A stretch of DNA of 64,000 nt from Ancylobacter lacus (GTDB lineage Bacteria; Pseudomonadota; Alphaproteobacteria; Rhizobiales; Xanthobacteraceae). Made by a program: the position numbers and the translations under genes. How positions within the stretch are numbered: the first letter of the stretch is position 1; each line of letters starts with the position of its first letter. The notes under the pieces were generated by a model. The model worked only from the letters and a program-made list of their open reading frames with translations, ran no database searches and had not been told where the DNA came from. The stretch is taken from assembly GCF_018390635.1 (NCBI RefSeq), contig NZ_JAHBGE010000011.1:62001-126000 (forward strand), read 5' to 3'. Below are positions 51,689-60,268 of this stretch, in pieces.

Positions 51689-52156
51689 AGCGCTCACGAA
51701 CCCGTGATAGGATTTTGTTGGAACCATCGCGCCGGGACCATCGCGCGGAGGCACGCGCAGCGCGGCGCGCGGGCGCGCCGGTGCGGGGCACGGGGCAGCG
51801 GCATGTGCCGGAGGCCGGCATTGGAAGGGTGTCGGGGAGGCGACGGGCGTTGATTCCGGCCGGCAGGACGGCGCCTGACACCCCTCGAACGGGCGCGGTC
51901 GATCGACGGCACCCGCGCCGCAGCCGGCTGGCCGCGGCGGCGTCACGCATCTCCAAGCGGGAAGCCGTACAGGCGGGCGGACGTCAGGGGGCGCCCGCCC
52001 GCCTGCGGAGGCCGTGTGTCTGGGAATGGAAAAGGTCGCTTCGTCCCGAAGGGGACAGGGACAGAGGCATCGGCAGGAACAGGACCTCGCGACGGGCCCC
52101 GCCCCTTCAGCCACGCCCTTGACGGCGCGGCCGCCTCGCGACGCGCGACGCCGGGC
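51689..52156. other. Intergenic region between the acidic repeat protein and buf genes
   Basis: About 470 bp without a convincing gene; open frames here are low-complexity Arg/Pro/Ala shadows. It contains a 9-bp inverted repeat AGGCGGGCG/CGCCCGCCT (51971-51979, 51996-52004) downstream of the acidic protein gene, possibly its transcript end, but without a T-tract. Confidence 0.55.
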
Positions 52157-52189
52157 AGGCGTCAGGCGTCAGGCGTCAGGCGTCAGGCG
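52157..52189 (-). repeat. Heptanucleotide tandem repeat at the end of the acidic protein gene
   Basis: Four exact copies of AGGCGTC (52157-52184) plus a partial fifth (to 52189). The gene's stop codon (52183-52185) lies inside it; each unit on the minus strand carries TGA, so gain or loss of units leaves the stop close by. Confidence 0.9.
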
Positions 52190-52881
52190 AGGAAATCGTC
52201 CAGACTGACCTGCGGTGCCGGCACGATGTCGGCGATGCCGTCACCGGTCCGGTCCGGCCCAGAGCCCACCGCGGCGGCAAAGGCGTCATCCGCCGCCTCG
52301 CGCGGATCGGCCGGGACGGAAGCCTCGAACGACAGCGCGTCGTCCGCCCCCTCAAGGCGCGCCGTGTCGACGCCGGAGAAGTCGAGATGGTCGGCCCCGT
52401 CCGCGCCGGAGGCGAAGAGCAGGCCATCCCCCGCACCCGCCTCGAACGAGGCGCCATCTTCCGACGGCTTGATCACAGCCGATTCTGCGAAGCCTTCATA
52501 CAACTGCCCCGGCTCCTGCGGCTTGGTGTGACTGAAGCCGATTTCCTCCGTCGGGCGGTCGTCCTCGCTGCTGCCGCCAGCCGCGCCGGCGGTGCCGACC
52601 GGACCGGACGTATCCTCCGACAACGGCTTGGGCGAGAACGGGCCCCCCGGCTGGGTAAAGCCAATGCCGATTTTCTCCGTCGGGCGGTCGTCCCCGCTGC
52701 TGCCGCCGGGCGTTGCGGTGAGGCCCGCCGCGTCGGCCGCGGCATCCGCTGTCGGCCCCGGCTCCGGCGGCTTGGCGAAGCTGAAGCCGATCCCCTCCGA
52801 CGGGTGATCGTTACCGGCGCCGGGCGTTGCGGCCATCACGGCATCGGCGGCGGACGGATCGAGGTTACCGGCGGGGGCCAT
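52183..52881 (-). CDS. Acidic repeat protein ending in DFLA, probable type I secretion cargo
   Basis: Protein of 232 residues, rich in Asp, Glu, Gly, Ala and Pro and without cysteine, membrane helix or Sec signal. Three imperfect repeats of about 30-45 residues recur at about 20-135: DHPSEGIGFSFAKPPEPG, DDRPTEKIGIGFTQPG and DDRPTEEIGFSHTKPQEPG. The C-terminus is SLDDFLA, an Asp followed by hydrophobic residues, the tail motif of substrates of PrtD-type exporters. It is divergent from an intact type I ABC/HlyD pair 237 bp away. No family is recognised. The ATG at 52881 has GGGAG upstream. Confidence 0.75.
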   Translation of the reverse strand: MAPAGNLDPSAADAVMAATPGAGNDHPSEGIGFSFAKPPEPGPTADAAADAAGLTATPGGSSGDDRPTEKIGIGFTQPGGPFSPKPLSEDTSGPVGTAGAAGGSSEDDRPTEEIGFSHTKPQEPGQLYEGFAESAVIKPSEDGASFEAGAGDGLLFASGADGADHLDFSGVDTARLEGADDALSFEASVPADPREAADDAFAAAVGSGPDRTGDGIADIVPAPQVSLDDFLA

Positions 52882-53118
52882 CGGCCACTCCCTTGATGAG
52901 AACGGCATAGAGGTAGCATATAAAGGCCTGCTCGCGGGAGCGGGACGGGGATCACGCTGGCGGGAGGTCGATCACGCCACGGTGTTTCGCCCCTTTGCCG
53001 CGCTGCGTCACCCCGCCCCCTGGCCGAGCCGCCGATTCATGAACGCGCCCGCACGCCCCGCCCCGGATGTCCGTCCCGCCACCCGCCGGGCGGGCGGGCC
53101 CGCGTCGCGGAACCGGCC

Positions 53119-54816
53119 GTGAGCCGCGCCGCCGCCGGGGAGACGCCGGTTGCGCGCGCGCTGCGCGCCGTGCGCGGCGCCCTGCTCGGCGTCGGGGTGC
53201 TGAGCGGGGCGAGCAACCTGCTGATGCTCACCGGCCCGCTCTTCATGATCCAGATCTACGACCGGGTGCTGACCAGCCGCAGCGTGCCGACGCTGGTCGC
53301 GCTCAGCGCGCTGGTGCTGGTCATCTATGTCGGCCTCGCCCTCATCGACATCCTGCGCAGCCGGGTGCTGGCCCGCATCGGCGAGCGCATCGACGAGACG
53401 CTGGGCCCCGCCAGCTTCCGCCTCGCGCTGGAGCTGCCGCTCGCGGGCCCGCAGAGCGGCGCGGCGCGGCCGGTGGGCGATCTCGACCAGATCCGCGGCT
53501 TCCTCGCCGGGCCGGGGCCGATCGCGCTGTGCGACCTGCCGTGGCTGCCGGTGTATCTCGCCGTGGTCTTCGCCTTTCACCCCTGGCTCGGCTGGCTCGC
53601 GGTGGCGGGTGCGGCCCTGCTGATGGGCAGCACACTCGCCAACGAACTCGCGCTGCGCGCGCCGGTGCGGGAGGCCGCGAGCCTCGCCATTCGGCGCAGC
53701 GACCTCATCGAGGCCGGGCGGCGCAACGCCGAGGCGCTGCACGCCATGGGGATGGCGCCGGCCTATGCCGCGACCTGGGGCCGGATCAACGAGAGCCACG
53801 CCCGGCTGCGGCTGCGCATCGCCGACACGGCCGGGTTCCACGGCAGCCTCACCCGCGCGCTGCGGCTGGCGCTGCAGTCGGCCGCGCTCGCGCTCGGGGC
53901 GCAGCTGGTGATCCGGCAGGAGCTCTCGCCGGGCGTGATGATCGCCGCCTCCATCGTCATCGCCCGGGCGCTGGCGCCGATCGAGCAGGTGGTGGCCAAC
54001 TGGCGCGGCTTCATCGCGGCGCGGCAGGCGCGGACGCGGCTGGAGAAGCTGCTCGCCCCGCCGCCGGAATCCGAGGCGCTCGCCCTGCCGCGCCCTTCCG
54101 GCAGCCTCGCGGTCGAACGGATCGCCGTCGCGCCGCCGGGGGCGAGCCGCCTCGCGGTGCTGGAGGCCAGCTTCCGGCTGGAGGCGGGCCAGGGGCTCGG
54201 CATCGTCGGGCCGAGCGGCTCGGGAAAATCAAGCCTCGCCCGGGCGCTGGTGGGAAGCTGGCCGTGCACGCGCGGCACCATCAGGCTGGATGGCGCGGAG
54301 CTGAAGCAGTGGCGGCCGGAGGCGCTGGGCCGCCATGTCGGCTATCTCCCGCAGGATGTGGAGCTGTTCGACGGCACCGTGGCGGAGAACATCGCCCGCT
54401 TCGAGCCCGGGGCTCCGGCCGAGGAGGTGCTGGCCGCGGCGCGCAACGCCAATTGCCACGAGATGATCCTGCACTTCCCGGAGGGCTACGACACCCGCAT
54501 CGGGGTGGCCGGCGCCGCGCTCTCGGCCGGCCAGCGCCAGCGCATCGGCCTCGCCCGCGCGCTGTACCGCCGGCCCTTCCTCATCGTGCTCGACGAGCCC
54601 AATGCCAGCCTCGACATGGAAGGCGAGGCGGCGCTTGCCGCCGCCATCCTCGACGCCCGCCGCGGCGGCGCCATCGTCATCGCCATCGCCCACCGCACCC
54701 AGCTGCTCGGCACGCTCGACCAGCTCCTCATCCTGAAGGATGGCCGGGTGGCCGATCTCGGGCCGCGGGCGGAGGTGCTCGCCCGGCTGAAGATGCCGGC
54801 GGAAGAACGGCCATGA
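53119..54816 (+). CDS. Type I secretion ABC transporter, PrtD family
   Basis: Inner-membrane exporter of 565 residues. The transmembrane domain (about 20-310) includes LTGPLFMIQIYDRVLTSRSVPTL and QIRGFLAGPGPIALCDLPWLPVYLAVVFAFHP. The nucleotide-binding domain has Walker A GPSGSGKSS, Q-loop YLPQDVELFDG, signature ALSAGQRQRIGLARAL and Walker B FLIVLDEPNASLD. No C39 peptidase domain, so cargo needs an uncleaved C-terminal signal. GTG start with GGAA upstream. The HlyD gene overlaps (ATGA). No TolC gene is present; it is normally encoded elsewhere. It is homologous to the pseudogene at 36931. Confidence 0.92.
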   Translation: MSRAAAGETPVARALRAVRGALLGVGVLSGASNLLMLTGPLFMIQIYDRVLTSRSVPTLVALSALVLVIYVGLALIDILRSRVLARIGERIDETLGPASFRLALELPLAGPQSGAARPVGDLDQIRGFLAGPGPIALCDLPWLPVYLAVVFAFHPWLGWLAVAGAALLMGSTLANELALRAPVREAASLAIRRSDLIEAGRRNAEALHAMGMAPAYAATWGRINESHARLRLRIADTAGFHGSLTRALRLALQSAALALGAQLVIRQELSPGVMIAASIVIARALAPIEQVVANWRGFIAARQARTRLEKLLAPPPESEALALPRPSGSLAVERIAVAPPGASRLAVLEASFRLEAGQGLGIVGPSGSGKSSLARALVGSWPCTRGTIRLDGAELKQWRPEALGRHVGYLPQDVELFDGTVAENIARFEPGAPAEEVLAAARNANCHEMILHFPEGYDTRIGVAGAALSAGQRQRIGLARALYRRPFLIVLDEPNASLDMEGEAALAAAILDARRGGAIVIAIAHRTQLLGTLDQLLILKDGRVADLGPRAEVLARLKMPAEERP

Positions 54817-56207
54817 ACGCCTTCACCCCCGGCGACCGCCCGGCCGAACCGCGCCCCACCGGACCGCACCCCGTTTCCGCGTCCGGGGTACCCGCCCCGG
54901 CAGCGCCCGCCTCGCCGGTGGCGCGGGCGATCCGGCGCGAGCTGGCCCTCGGCTTCGGCATCGTCGCCCTGCTGATCGGCGGGCTCGGCGGCTGGGCGGC
55001 GACGACCGAACTCGCCGGCGCGGTGATCGGCCACGGCACGCTGGTGGTGGATGGCCGCGTCAAGCAGGTGCAGGCCCGCGACGGCGGCACCGTCGCCGCC
55101 ATCGCGGTGGCCGATGGCGATCATGTCGCGGCCGGCGACCTGCTGATCCGGCTCGACGACACGCTGACGCGGGCCAGCCTCGCCATCGTCGACGACCAGA
55201 TGCTGCATCTGGCGGCGCAGCGCATGCGGCTGATCGGCGAACGCGACGACGCCGCCAGCCTCCTCGTGCCGGACGAGCTGCGGCCGGGCGCCGGGGGCTC
55301 CGGTACGGCCGCCGGCCTCGTCGCCTCCGAACAGGCGCTGTTCGAGGCCCGCCGCGCGCTGGCGGCAAGCCAGAAGCGCCAGCTTCATGAGCGCATCGCC
55401 CAGATTCACCGCGAGATCGAGGGGCTGACCGAGCGACGCGACGCCAAGACCGAGGAACTCGGCTGGAACGCGCAGGAGCTGGACAGCATCCAGATCCTGA
55501 ACCGCAAGAACCTCGCCACCCTCGGCCAGGTGGCGGAGCTGAGCCGGCTGCGGGCCCGGCTTCTCGGCGAGCACGGCCAGCTCGTCTCGGAGATCGCCCG
55601 CGCCGACGGCCGCATCGCCGAAACCGAACTGCAGATTCTGGAGATCGACCAGGCCCGGCAGGCCGAGGCCATGGCCAATCTGCGCGAGATCGAGGCGAAG
55701 CTCGCCGAGCTGGCGGGGCAGCGGATAGCCGCGCGCGACCGGCTTCAGCAGATGGAGCTGCGCGCCCCGCAGGCCGGCATCGTCCATGACCTCGCCGTGC
55801 ACACCGTGGGCGGCGTGGTCGCGCCCGGCGAGACGGTGATGCAGATCGTGCCGAGCGCCGAGGCGCTGGTCGCCGAGATGCGGCTGAACCCGGCCGACAT
55901 CGACCAGGTCCAGCCCGGCGAGGCCGCCCTGCTGCGGCTCAGCGCCTTCAGCCAGCGCACCACGCCCGAACTCGCCGGCGCGGTAGCCGCGGTCTCCGCC
56001 GACGTGCTGGTGGACAAGACCAGCGGGGAGAGCTGGTACACCGCGCGGATCGCGCTCGACCCGGCATCGGTGGCCGCGCTCGGGCCGCTGAAGCTGGTGC
56101 CCGGCATGCCGGTGGAGGTGTTCGTGAACACCGGCCCCCGGCTCGCCCTCTCCTATTTCCTCAAGCCGCTGCAGGACCAGCTCCGGCGCGCCTTCCGCGA
56201 GGACTAG
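54813..56207 (+). CDS. Type I secretion membrane-fusion protein (HlyD/PrtE family)
   Basis: Periplasmic adaptor of 464 residues. A Pro-rich N-terminus, one membrane helix (about 45-66, LGFGIVALLIGGLGGWAA), the lipoyl-like half VIGHGTLVVDGRVKQVQARDGGTV, then a long coiled coil (about 150-310, e.g. LHERIAQIHREIEGLTERRD) and the second lipoyl half MELRAPQAGIVHDLAVHTVGGVVAPGETVMQIVP. It bridges the ABC exporter and TolC. It starts at 54813; the open frame upstream is a shadow of the ABC gene. Confidence 0.92.
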   Translation: MNAFTPGDRPAEPRPTGPHPVSASGVPAPAAPASPVARAIRRELALGFGIVALLIGGLGGWAATTELAGAVIGHGTLVVDGRVKQVQARDGGTVAAIAVADGDHVAAGDLLIRLDDTLTRASLAIVDDQMLHLAAQRMRLIGERDDAASLLVPDELRPGAGGSGTAAGLVASEQALFEARRALAASQKRQLHERIAQIHREIEGLTERRDAKTEELGWNAQELDSIQILNRKNLATLGQVAELSRLRARLLGEHGQLVSEIARADGRIAETELQILEIDQARQAEAMANLREIEAKLAELAGQRIAARDRLQQMELRAPQAGIVHDLAVHTVGGVVAPGETVMQIVPSAEALVAEMRLNPADIDQVQPGEAALLRLSAFSQRTTPELAGAVAAVSADVLVDKTSGESWYTARIALDPASVAALGPLKLVPGMPVEVFVNTGPRLALSYFLKPLQDQLRRAFRED

Positions 56208-56400
56208 CCGGGAGCTGCCGGGTCCGGGCCTCGTCCGGCGCGGCCGCCTGCCCGGCTTCCCCATGCGGCGCACGGGCCGGCAGCGACGAGCCGCACGCCG
56301 GGGCCACCCGCCACGCGCGCCACCCCGCACCCGGCGGAACCTGCCCATGGGGCATGGCCCCACGCTGTGGCGGGCGTGACCGGCGCCACGAATTAGCTGT

Positions 56401-56436
56401 TGCCAGTGTCAGCGAAAGCGGTATTGTACGTACAAG
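56401..56436 (+). promoter_or_regulatory. Promoter and palindromic operator of the HutC-type gntR gene
   Basis: TTGCCA (56401-56406), 16-base spacer, TATTGT (56423-56428). The perfect 12-bp palindrome TTGTACGTACAA (56425-56436) overlaps the -10 and start region, 24 bp before the gntR ATG, a classical layout for autorepression by a HutC-family GntR protein. Confidence 0.75.
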
Positions 56437-56460
56437 ACTGACAACACCGTCACGGCTTCC

Positions 56461-57210
56461 ATGCGCAGCATTGACCGCCACTCGCCGGAACCCTACTACC
56501 TCCAGCTCGTCCGCCTGGTGGAAGAGGATATCGACGCCGGCAAATACGCGGTGGGCGACCGGCTGCCCGCCGAAACCGAGCTGTGCCGCCATTTCGATCT
56601 CGCCCGCTCCACGGTGCGGGAGACGCTGCGCAGCCTGCAGGAGAAGGGCCGCATCAAGATGGTGCCGCGCCGCGGCGCCTTCGTGGTCGACCCCCGGCAG
56701 AGCGGCTGGTCGCTGCAGGTCGCCGACGGCTTCTTCGAGGCGGAGGTGGATCATCACCGCCGCGATGTGGAGACGCAGGTGGTGGCGGCGGGACGGGCGG
56801 CGCTGCCGGTGGCGGCGGCCGATGCGCTGGGGCTTCCTGCCGGCGCGCCGGGCTACAGGCTGAAGCGCCTGCGCTATCTCGACGGCCAGATCGCGCTGCT
56901 CTCCATCAACTACCTCGTGCCGGAGGTGGCGCCGATCCTTGACGGCAGCGCGGTGCTGACCGGCAAGGCCTCGCTCAACCGCACCCTGCGCGATGGCGGC
57001 TTCAGCGTGTTCGGCGCGCGCCGCAGCGTGGAGGCGCAGGCCGCAACCGCCGAGCTGGCCAACTATCTGCACGTGCCGGTCGGCGCGCCCCTGCTCCTCG
57101 TCACCTCGGTGTCGTGGGGGCGCGACGAGAAGCCGTTCGACTACTACACCTCGTGGGTGCGCAGCGACGTCGTCAAGGTGACGATCGAGGCGCGCGCGCC
57201 GACCGACTGA
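56461..57210 (+). CDS. GntR-family regulator, HutC subfamily (UTRA domain)
   Basis: Regulator of 249 residues. Winged helix at about 10-75 (VGDRLPAETELCRHFDLARSTVRETLRSLQEKGRI), UTRA effector domain at about 95-240 (GYRLKRLRYLDGQIALLSINYLVP, LLLVTSVSWGRDEKPFDYYTSWVRSDVVKVTI). UTRA proteins usually sense a sugar or phosphosugar. It precedes an Rbs-type importer and polyol enzymes, which it probably represses; its own promoter holds a palindrome. Confidence 0.9.
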   Translation: MRSIDRHSPEPYYLQLVRLVEEDIDAGKYAVGDRLPAETELCRHFDLARSTVRETLRSLQEKGRIKMVPRRGAFVVDPRQSGWSLQVADGFFEAEVDHHRRDVETQVVAAGRAALPVAAADALGLPAGAPGYRLKRLRYLDGQIALLSINYLVPEVAPILDGSAVLTGKASLNRTLRDGGFSVFGARRSVEAQAATAELANYLHVPVGAPLLLVTSVSWGRDEKPFDYYTSWVRSDVVKVTIEARAPTD

Positions 57211-57688
57211 CGCGCCAGAGCGCGCAACCGTTGCCCGCGCATCCGCGTGGCTGAACCTCCGACGAGAAGACTCGCGGAACGTCAAGGAATGGGAGAAACG
57301 CCAGGATGAAGGACGCCCGAACGGCCTGACCGCCGCCAGCCCCGATCGACCTGCCGAGGCCCGCCACAGGGACGCCCCGCGCGCCCGGAGGCAGCCTTGC
57401 GCCGGCATCGCCGCCAAGCCCCCTCACACCGCCGCCCTGCCGCTGCGTGACGCCGTGCGCGTCCCCGCCGCCGCACGGGCCGTTGCCTGAAGCCGCCCGC
57501 CGCGCCCCCGCGCGACGAACGCGCCCCCATGCCCGAGCGCGCGCCGCACGCATCCCGCGCGGCGGACGGCGGCGCATGCCCGAAGCCCTTCGTGCCGGCC
57601 GCGGCGGACCGCCCGCAACGGCACGTCGCGACACGACCCAGAGCCGAGCGCGGGCCAGCGAAGTCCGCGCCACCCACAGGAGGACGCC
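57211..57688 (+). other. Long C-rich leader between gntR and the sugar-binding protein gene
   Basis: A gap of 478 bp without a supported gene; open frames are Arg/Pro/Ala-rich and compositionally shadow-like. The plus strand is strikingly C-rich and G-poor over about 57340-57560, which in RNA would be weakly structured and could serve as a Rho-loading or attenuation leader. An ATG-led seven-codon frame (MKDARTA) begins at 57306. I see no second copy of the TTGTACGTACAA operator. Confidence 0.45.
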
Positions 57689-58675
57689 GTGAAGGAAACC
57701 CCGATGACCCCCCGCACACCCTTTGTCCGCGCCGCCTTCGCCGCCGCGCTGGTGCTCACCCTCATCCCCGCCGGGCCGGCCGCCGCCGCCGGCTTCGATC
57801 AGGGCGCGCTGATCAAGCCCGTCACCAAGGTGAACCTCATCTTCATCCCGAAGGTGGTGCACCCCTGGTACGACGTGGTCGAGCAGGGGGTGAAGTTCGC
57901 CATCGCCGAATACAAGAAGGAGGGCATCGAGGTGAGCTACACCTGGGATGCCCCGCCCACCGCCGACATCGACCAGCAGAACCGCCGCATCGAGACCGAC
58001 ATCGGCCGCAATCCCGACGGGCTCGCCGTCTCCTGCCTCGACCCCGCCACCAACACCCAGCTGCTGAAGGAAGCGGTGAAGAACAAGGTGAACCTCATCA
58101 CCTTCGACACCTTCTGCGACGCCGCGTTCCCCTTCGTCGGCCACCGCAAGGACGAGCAGGACGGCCGCACCGCCGCGGACTATCTCGGCGAGAAGCTGGG
58201 CGGCAAGGGCAGCGTCGGCATCCTGGTCGGCAGCCTCACCGCGCCGAACCACGTCGCCCGGGTGAAGGGCTTCAAGGACGAGCTGGCCAAGAAGTACCCC
58301 GGCATCAGGATCGCCTTCGAGCAGCCGGACAACGACAATCTCGAACAGGCGGTCTCGATGGCCGAGAGCGGCCTGCAGGCGACGCCCGACCTCGGCGGCA
58401 TCTATGGCGCCAACGCCTCCGCCCCGATCGGCGCGGCCCGCGCGGTGATCGCCGCCAAGCGGGTCGGCAAGACGCTGGTGGTCGGCGCCGGCGACATTCC
58501 CGAGACCTACCAGCTCATCGAGGACGGCGTGATCTCCGCCATCACCGCCCAGCGCCAGTGGGAGATCGGCTACTGGGCGGTGCGCTACCTCGTCTCGGCC
58601 AAGCAGAACCACACCATCCCGATGGATCACGCCACCGGCGGCTTCCTGATGACCAGGGAAACCCTCGGCCACTAG
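57689..58675 (+). CDS. Periplasmic sugar/polyol-binding protein (RbsB family)
   Basis: Binding protein of 328 residues, Peripla_BP_4 fold. The signal peptide (FVRAAFAAALVLTLIPAGPAAAA) is cleaved near GPAAAA. The mature part has NLIFIPKVVHPWYDVVEQGVKFAIAEYKKEG and GIYGANASAPIGAARAVIAAKRVG. The GTG at 57689 with a perfect AGGAGG upstream is chosen; the ATG at 57704 would also leave a full signal peptide. A 10-bp hairpin follows the stop. The ligand is probably a sugar or polyol by context. Confidence 0.87.
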   Translation: MKETPMTPRTPFVRAAFAAALVLTLIPAGPAAAAGFDQGALIKPVTKVNLIFIPKVVHPWYDVVEQGVKFAIAEYKKEGIEVSYTWDAPPTADIDQQNRRIETDIGRNPDGLAVSCLDPATNTQLLKEAVKNKVNLITFDTFCDAAFPFVGHRKDEQDGRTAADYLGEKLGGKGSVGILVGSLTAPNHVARVKGFKDELAKKYPGIRIAFEQPDNDNLEQAVSMAESGLQATPDLGGIYGANASAPIGAARAVIAAKRVGKTLVVGAGDIPETYQLIEDGVISAITAQRQWEIGYWAVRYLVSAKQNHTIPMDHATGGFLMTRETLGH

Positions 58676-58685
58676 GTCTCCTCGA

Positions 58686-58711
58686 CCCCGGCGGGTGCCG
58701 TCCCGCCGGGG
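58686..58711 (+). other. 10-bp perfect hairpin after the sugar-binding protein gene
   Basis: CCCCGGCGGG (58686-58695), loop TGCCGT, CCCGCCGGGG (58702-58711), followed shortly by TTTT at 58715-58718. It could be a partial terminator or mRNA-protecting structure and should raise receptor level over the ATPase. Confidence 0.6.
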
Positions 58712-58765
58712 ACCTTTTCCCGAACCGTCCCGCCCCTGTCCACGCCGCCCGGCAAGGCCTTTCCC

Positions 58766-60268
58766 ATGCGCAGCGCTTTCGAAGTCCGCGACCTGTCGAA
58801 GAGCTTCGGCCATGTCCACGCCGTGCGCGAGGTGTCGCTGCGCGTCGGCGCCGGCGAGGTGGTCGCGGTCATCGGCGAGAACGGCGCCGGCAAGTCCTCG
58901 CTGATGTCGGTGATCTGCGGCCGGCTGACGCCGACCTCGGGCGAAATCCGCATCGACGGCCAGCCCGTGCAGTTCGCCTCGCCCAGCGAGGCCCAGCGCG
59001 CCGGCATCGCCATCGCCCCGCAGGAGATCAGCCTCGCCGCCGACCTCACCGTGCTGGAAAACGTGATGCTGGGCCGCCAGATCGCCCGGCGCGGCATCAT
59101 CGACTGGCGCGCCACCGAGGCCGAGGCCCGCCGCCACCTCGCCGCGCTCGACCCCTCCATCGATCCGCAGGCCCGCGCCGGGGCCATCACCGTCGCCCAG
59201 CAGCAGCTCGTGCAGATCGCCCGCGCCACCGCGACCGGGGCGCGGCTGCTGATCTTCGACGAGCCCACCGCCGCGCTCACCGAGCGCGAGACCGAGCGGC
59301 TGTTCGCCTTCATCCGCGCCTTCCGCCGCGAAGGCGGGCTGGTGCTCTACATCTCCCACCGGCTGGACGAAATCCTCGCCCTGGCCGACCGCATCGCCGT
59401 GCTGCGCGACGGCCGCCACGTCGCCGACCTCGATCCCCGCACCACCAGCAAGGACGAGATGATCCGCGCCATGGCCGGGCGCGACGTGAAGGAGCTCGAC
59501 CTGCGGTCGGCCATCCCCACCGCGGCGACCGGCGAGGTGGCGCTGGAGGTGCGCGGTCTCTCCCGGCCCGGCGAGTTCAGCGATGTGAGCTTCGACCTGC
59601 ACCGCGGCGAAATCCTCGGCATAGGCGGGCTGATCGGCGCCGGCCGCACCGAGACGGTGCGCTGCCTGTTCGGGGATACGCCCCGGCAGGCCGGCACGGT
59701 GAAGCTGTTCGGCCGCGAGGTCGCCTTTGCCGGCCCCGCCGACGCCATCGCCGCCGGCCTCGTCTACCTCCCCGAGGAGCGCCGGCGCGACGGCCTGTTT
59801 CCCGACCTCTCGGTGGCCGAGAACATCGTGCTGCCCAACCTCGCCAAATTCGCCGGCCGGCTCGGCATACGCTGGCTCGACGCCTTCGGCGCCGCCGACC
59901 GCTATGTGAACGCGATCCCGGTGAAGGTGCATTCCAGCCACCAGCTCATCTCCGAGCTGAGCGGCGGCAACCAGCAGAAATGCATCCTCGCCCGCTGGAT
60001 GATGAGCAAGTGCCGCATCCTGATGCTGGACGAGCCCACCCGGGGCATCGACGTCAAGGCCAAGTGGGAAATCCAGAAGCTGCTGCGCCAGCTCGCCCGC
60101 GACGGCATCTCGGTCCTCTACATCTCCTCGGAGCTGCAGGAGATCCTCGATGTCTGCGACCGGGTGATGCTCATGCATGAGGGGCGCGTGCGCGCCATCG
60201 TCCCGACGGAAGGGGCCACGCAGGAAAAGCTGCTCGGCCTCGCGATGAACGGAGCCCCCGCCCCATGA
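58766..60268 (+). CDS. Sugar ABC importer ATPase, RbsA type (two nucleotide-binding domains)
   Basis: Duplicated ATPase of 500 residues. Domain 1: Walker A GENGAGKSS, signature-region VAQQQLVQIARA, Walker B LLIFDEPTAAL. Domain 2 begins near 260: degenerate Walker A GGLIGAGRTE, signature LSGGNQQKCILARWM and ILMLDEPTRGIDVKAKWEIQ. This asymmetry is normal for RbsA/MglA. The following permease gene overlaps (ATGA). Confidence 0.92.
   Translation: MRSAFEVRDLSKSFGHVHAVREVSLRVGAGEVVAVIGENGAGKSSLMSVICGRLTPTSGEIRIDGQPVQFASPSEAQRAGIAIAPQEISLAADLTVLENVMLGRQIARRGIIDWRATEAEARRHLAALDPSIDPQARAGAITVAQQQLVQIARATATGARLLIFDEPTAALTERETERLFAFIRAFRREGGLVLYISHRLDEILALADRIAVLRDGRHVADLDPRTTSKDEMIRAMAGRDVKELDLRSAIPTAATGEVALEVRGLSRPGEFSDVSFDLHRGEILGIGGLIGAGRTETVRCLFGDTPRQAGTVKLFGREVAFAGPADAIAAGLVYLPEERRRDGLFPDLSVAENIVLPNLAKFAGRLGIRWLDAFGAADRYVNAIPVKVHSSHQLISELSGGNQQKCILARWMMSKCRILMLDEPTRGIDVKAKWEIQKLLRQLARDGISVLYISSELQEILDVCDRVMLMHEGRVRAIVPTEGATQEKLLGLAMNGAPAP

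Noticed and set aside
51558-51956. A 132-codon minus-strand frame upstream of bufA
   Set aside because: Arg/Ser/Pro-rich shadow-like product with no motif; it runs through the candidate buf promoter.
52157-52189. Short repeats considered as a CRISPR array
   Set aside because: Units are 7 bp and directly contiguous with no spacers; there are no cas genes.
53067-54812. A long frame running into the HlyD gene, suggesting an ABC-independent fusion protein
   Set aside because: This part is the +1 shadow of the ABC exporter; real HlyD homology starts at 54813, which has its own ATG.
57173-60178. A minus-strand open frame of about 1000 codons opposite the sugar-binding protein and ATPase genes
   Set aside because: It is antisense to three well-supported genes; its translation is His/Gly/Ala/Asp-rich with no family motif. 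High GC content removes stops in this frame.
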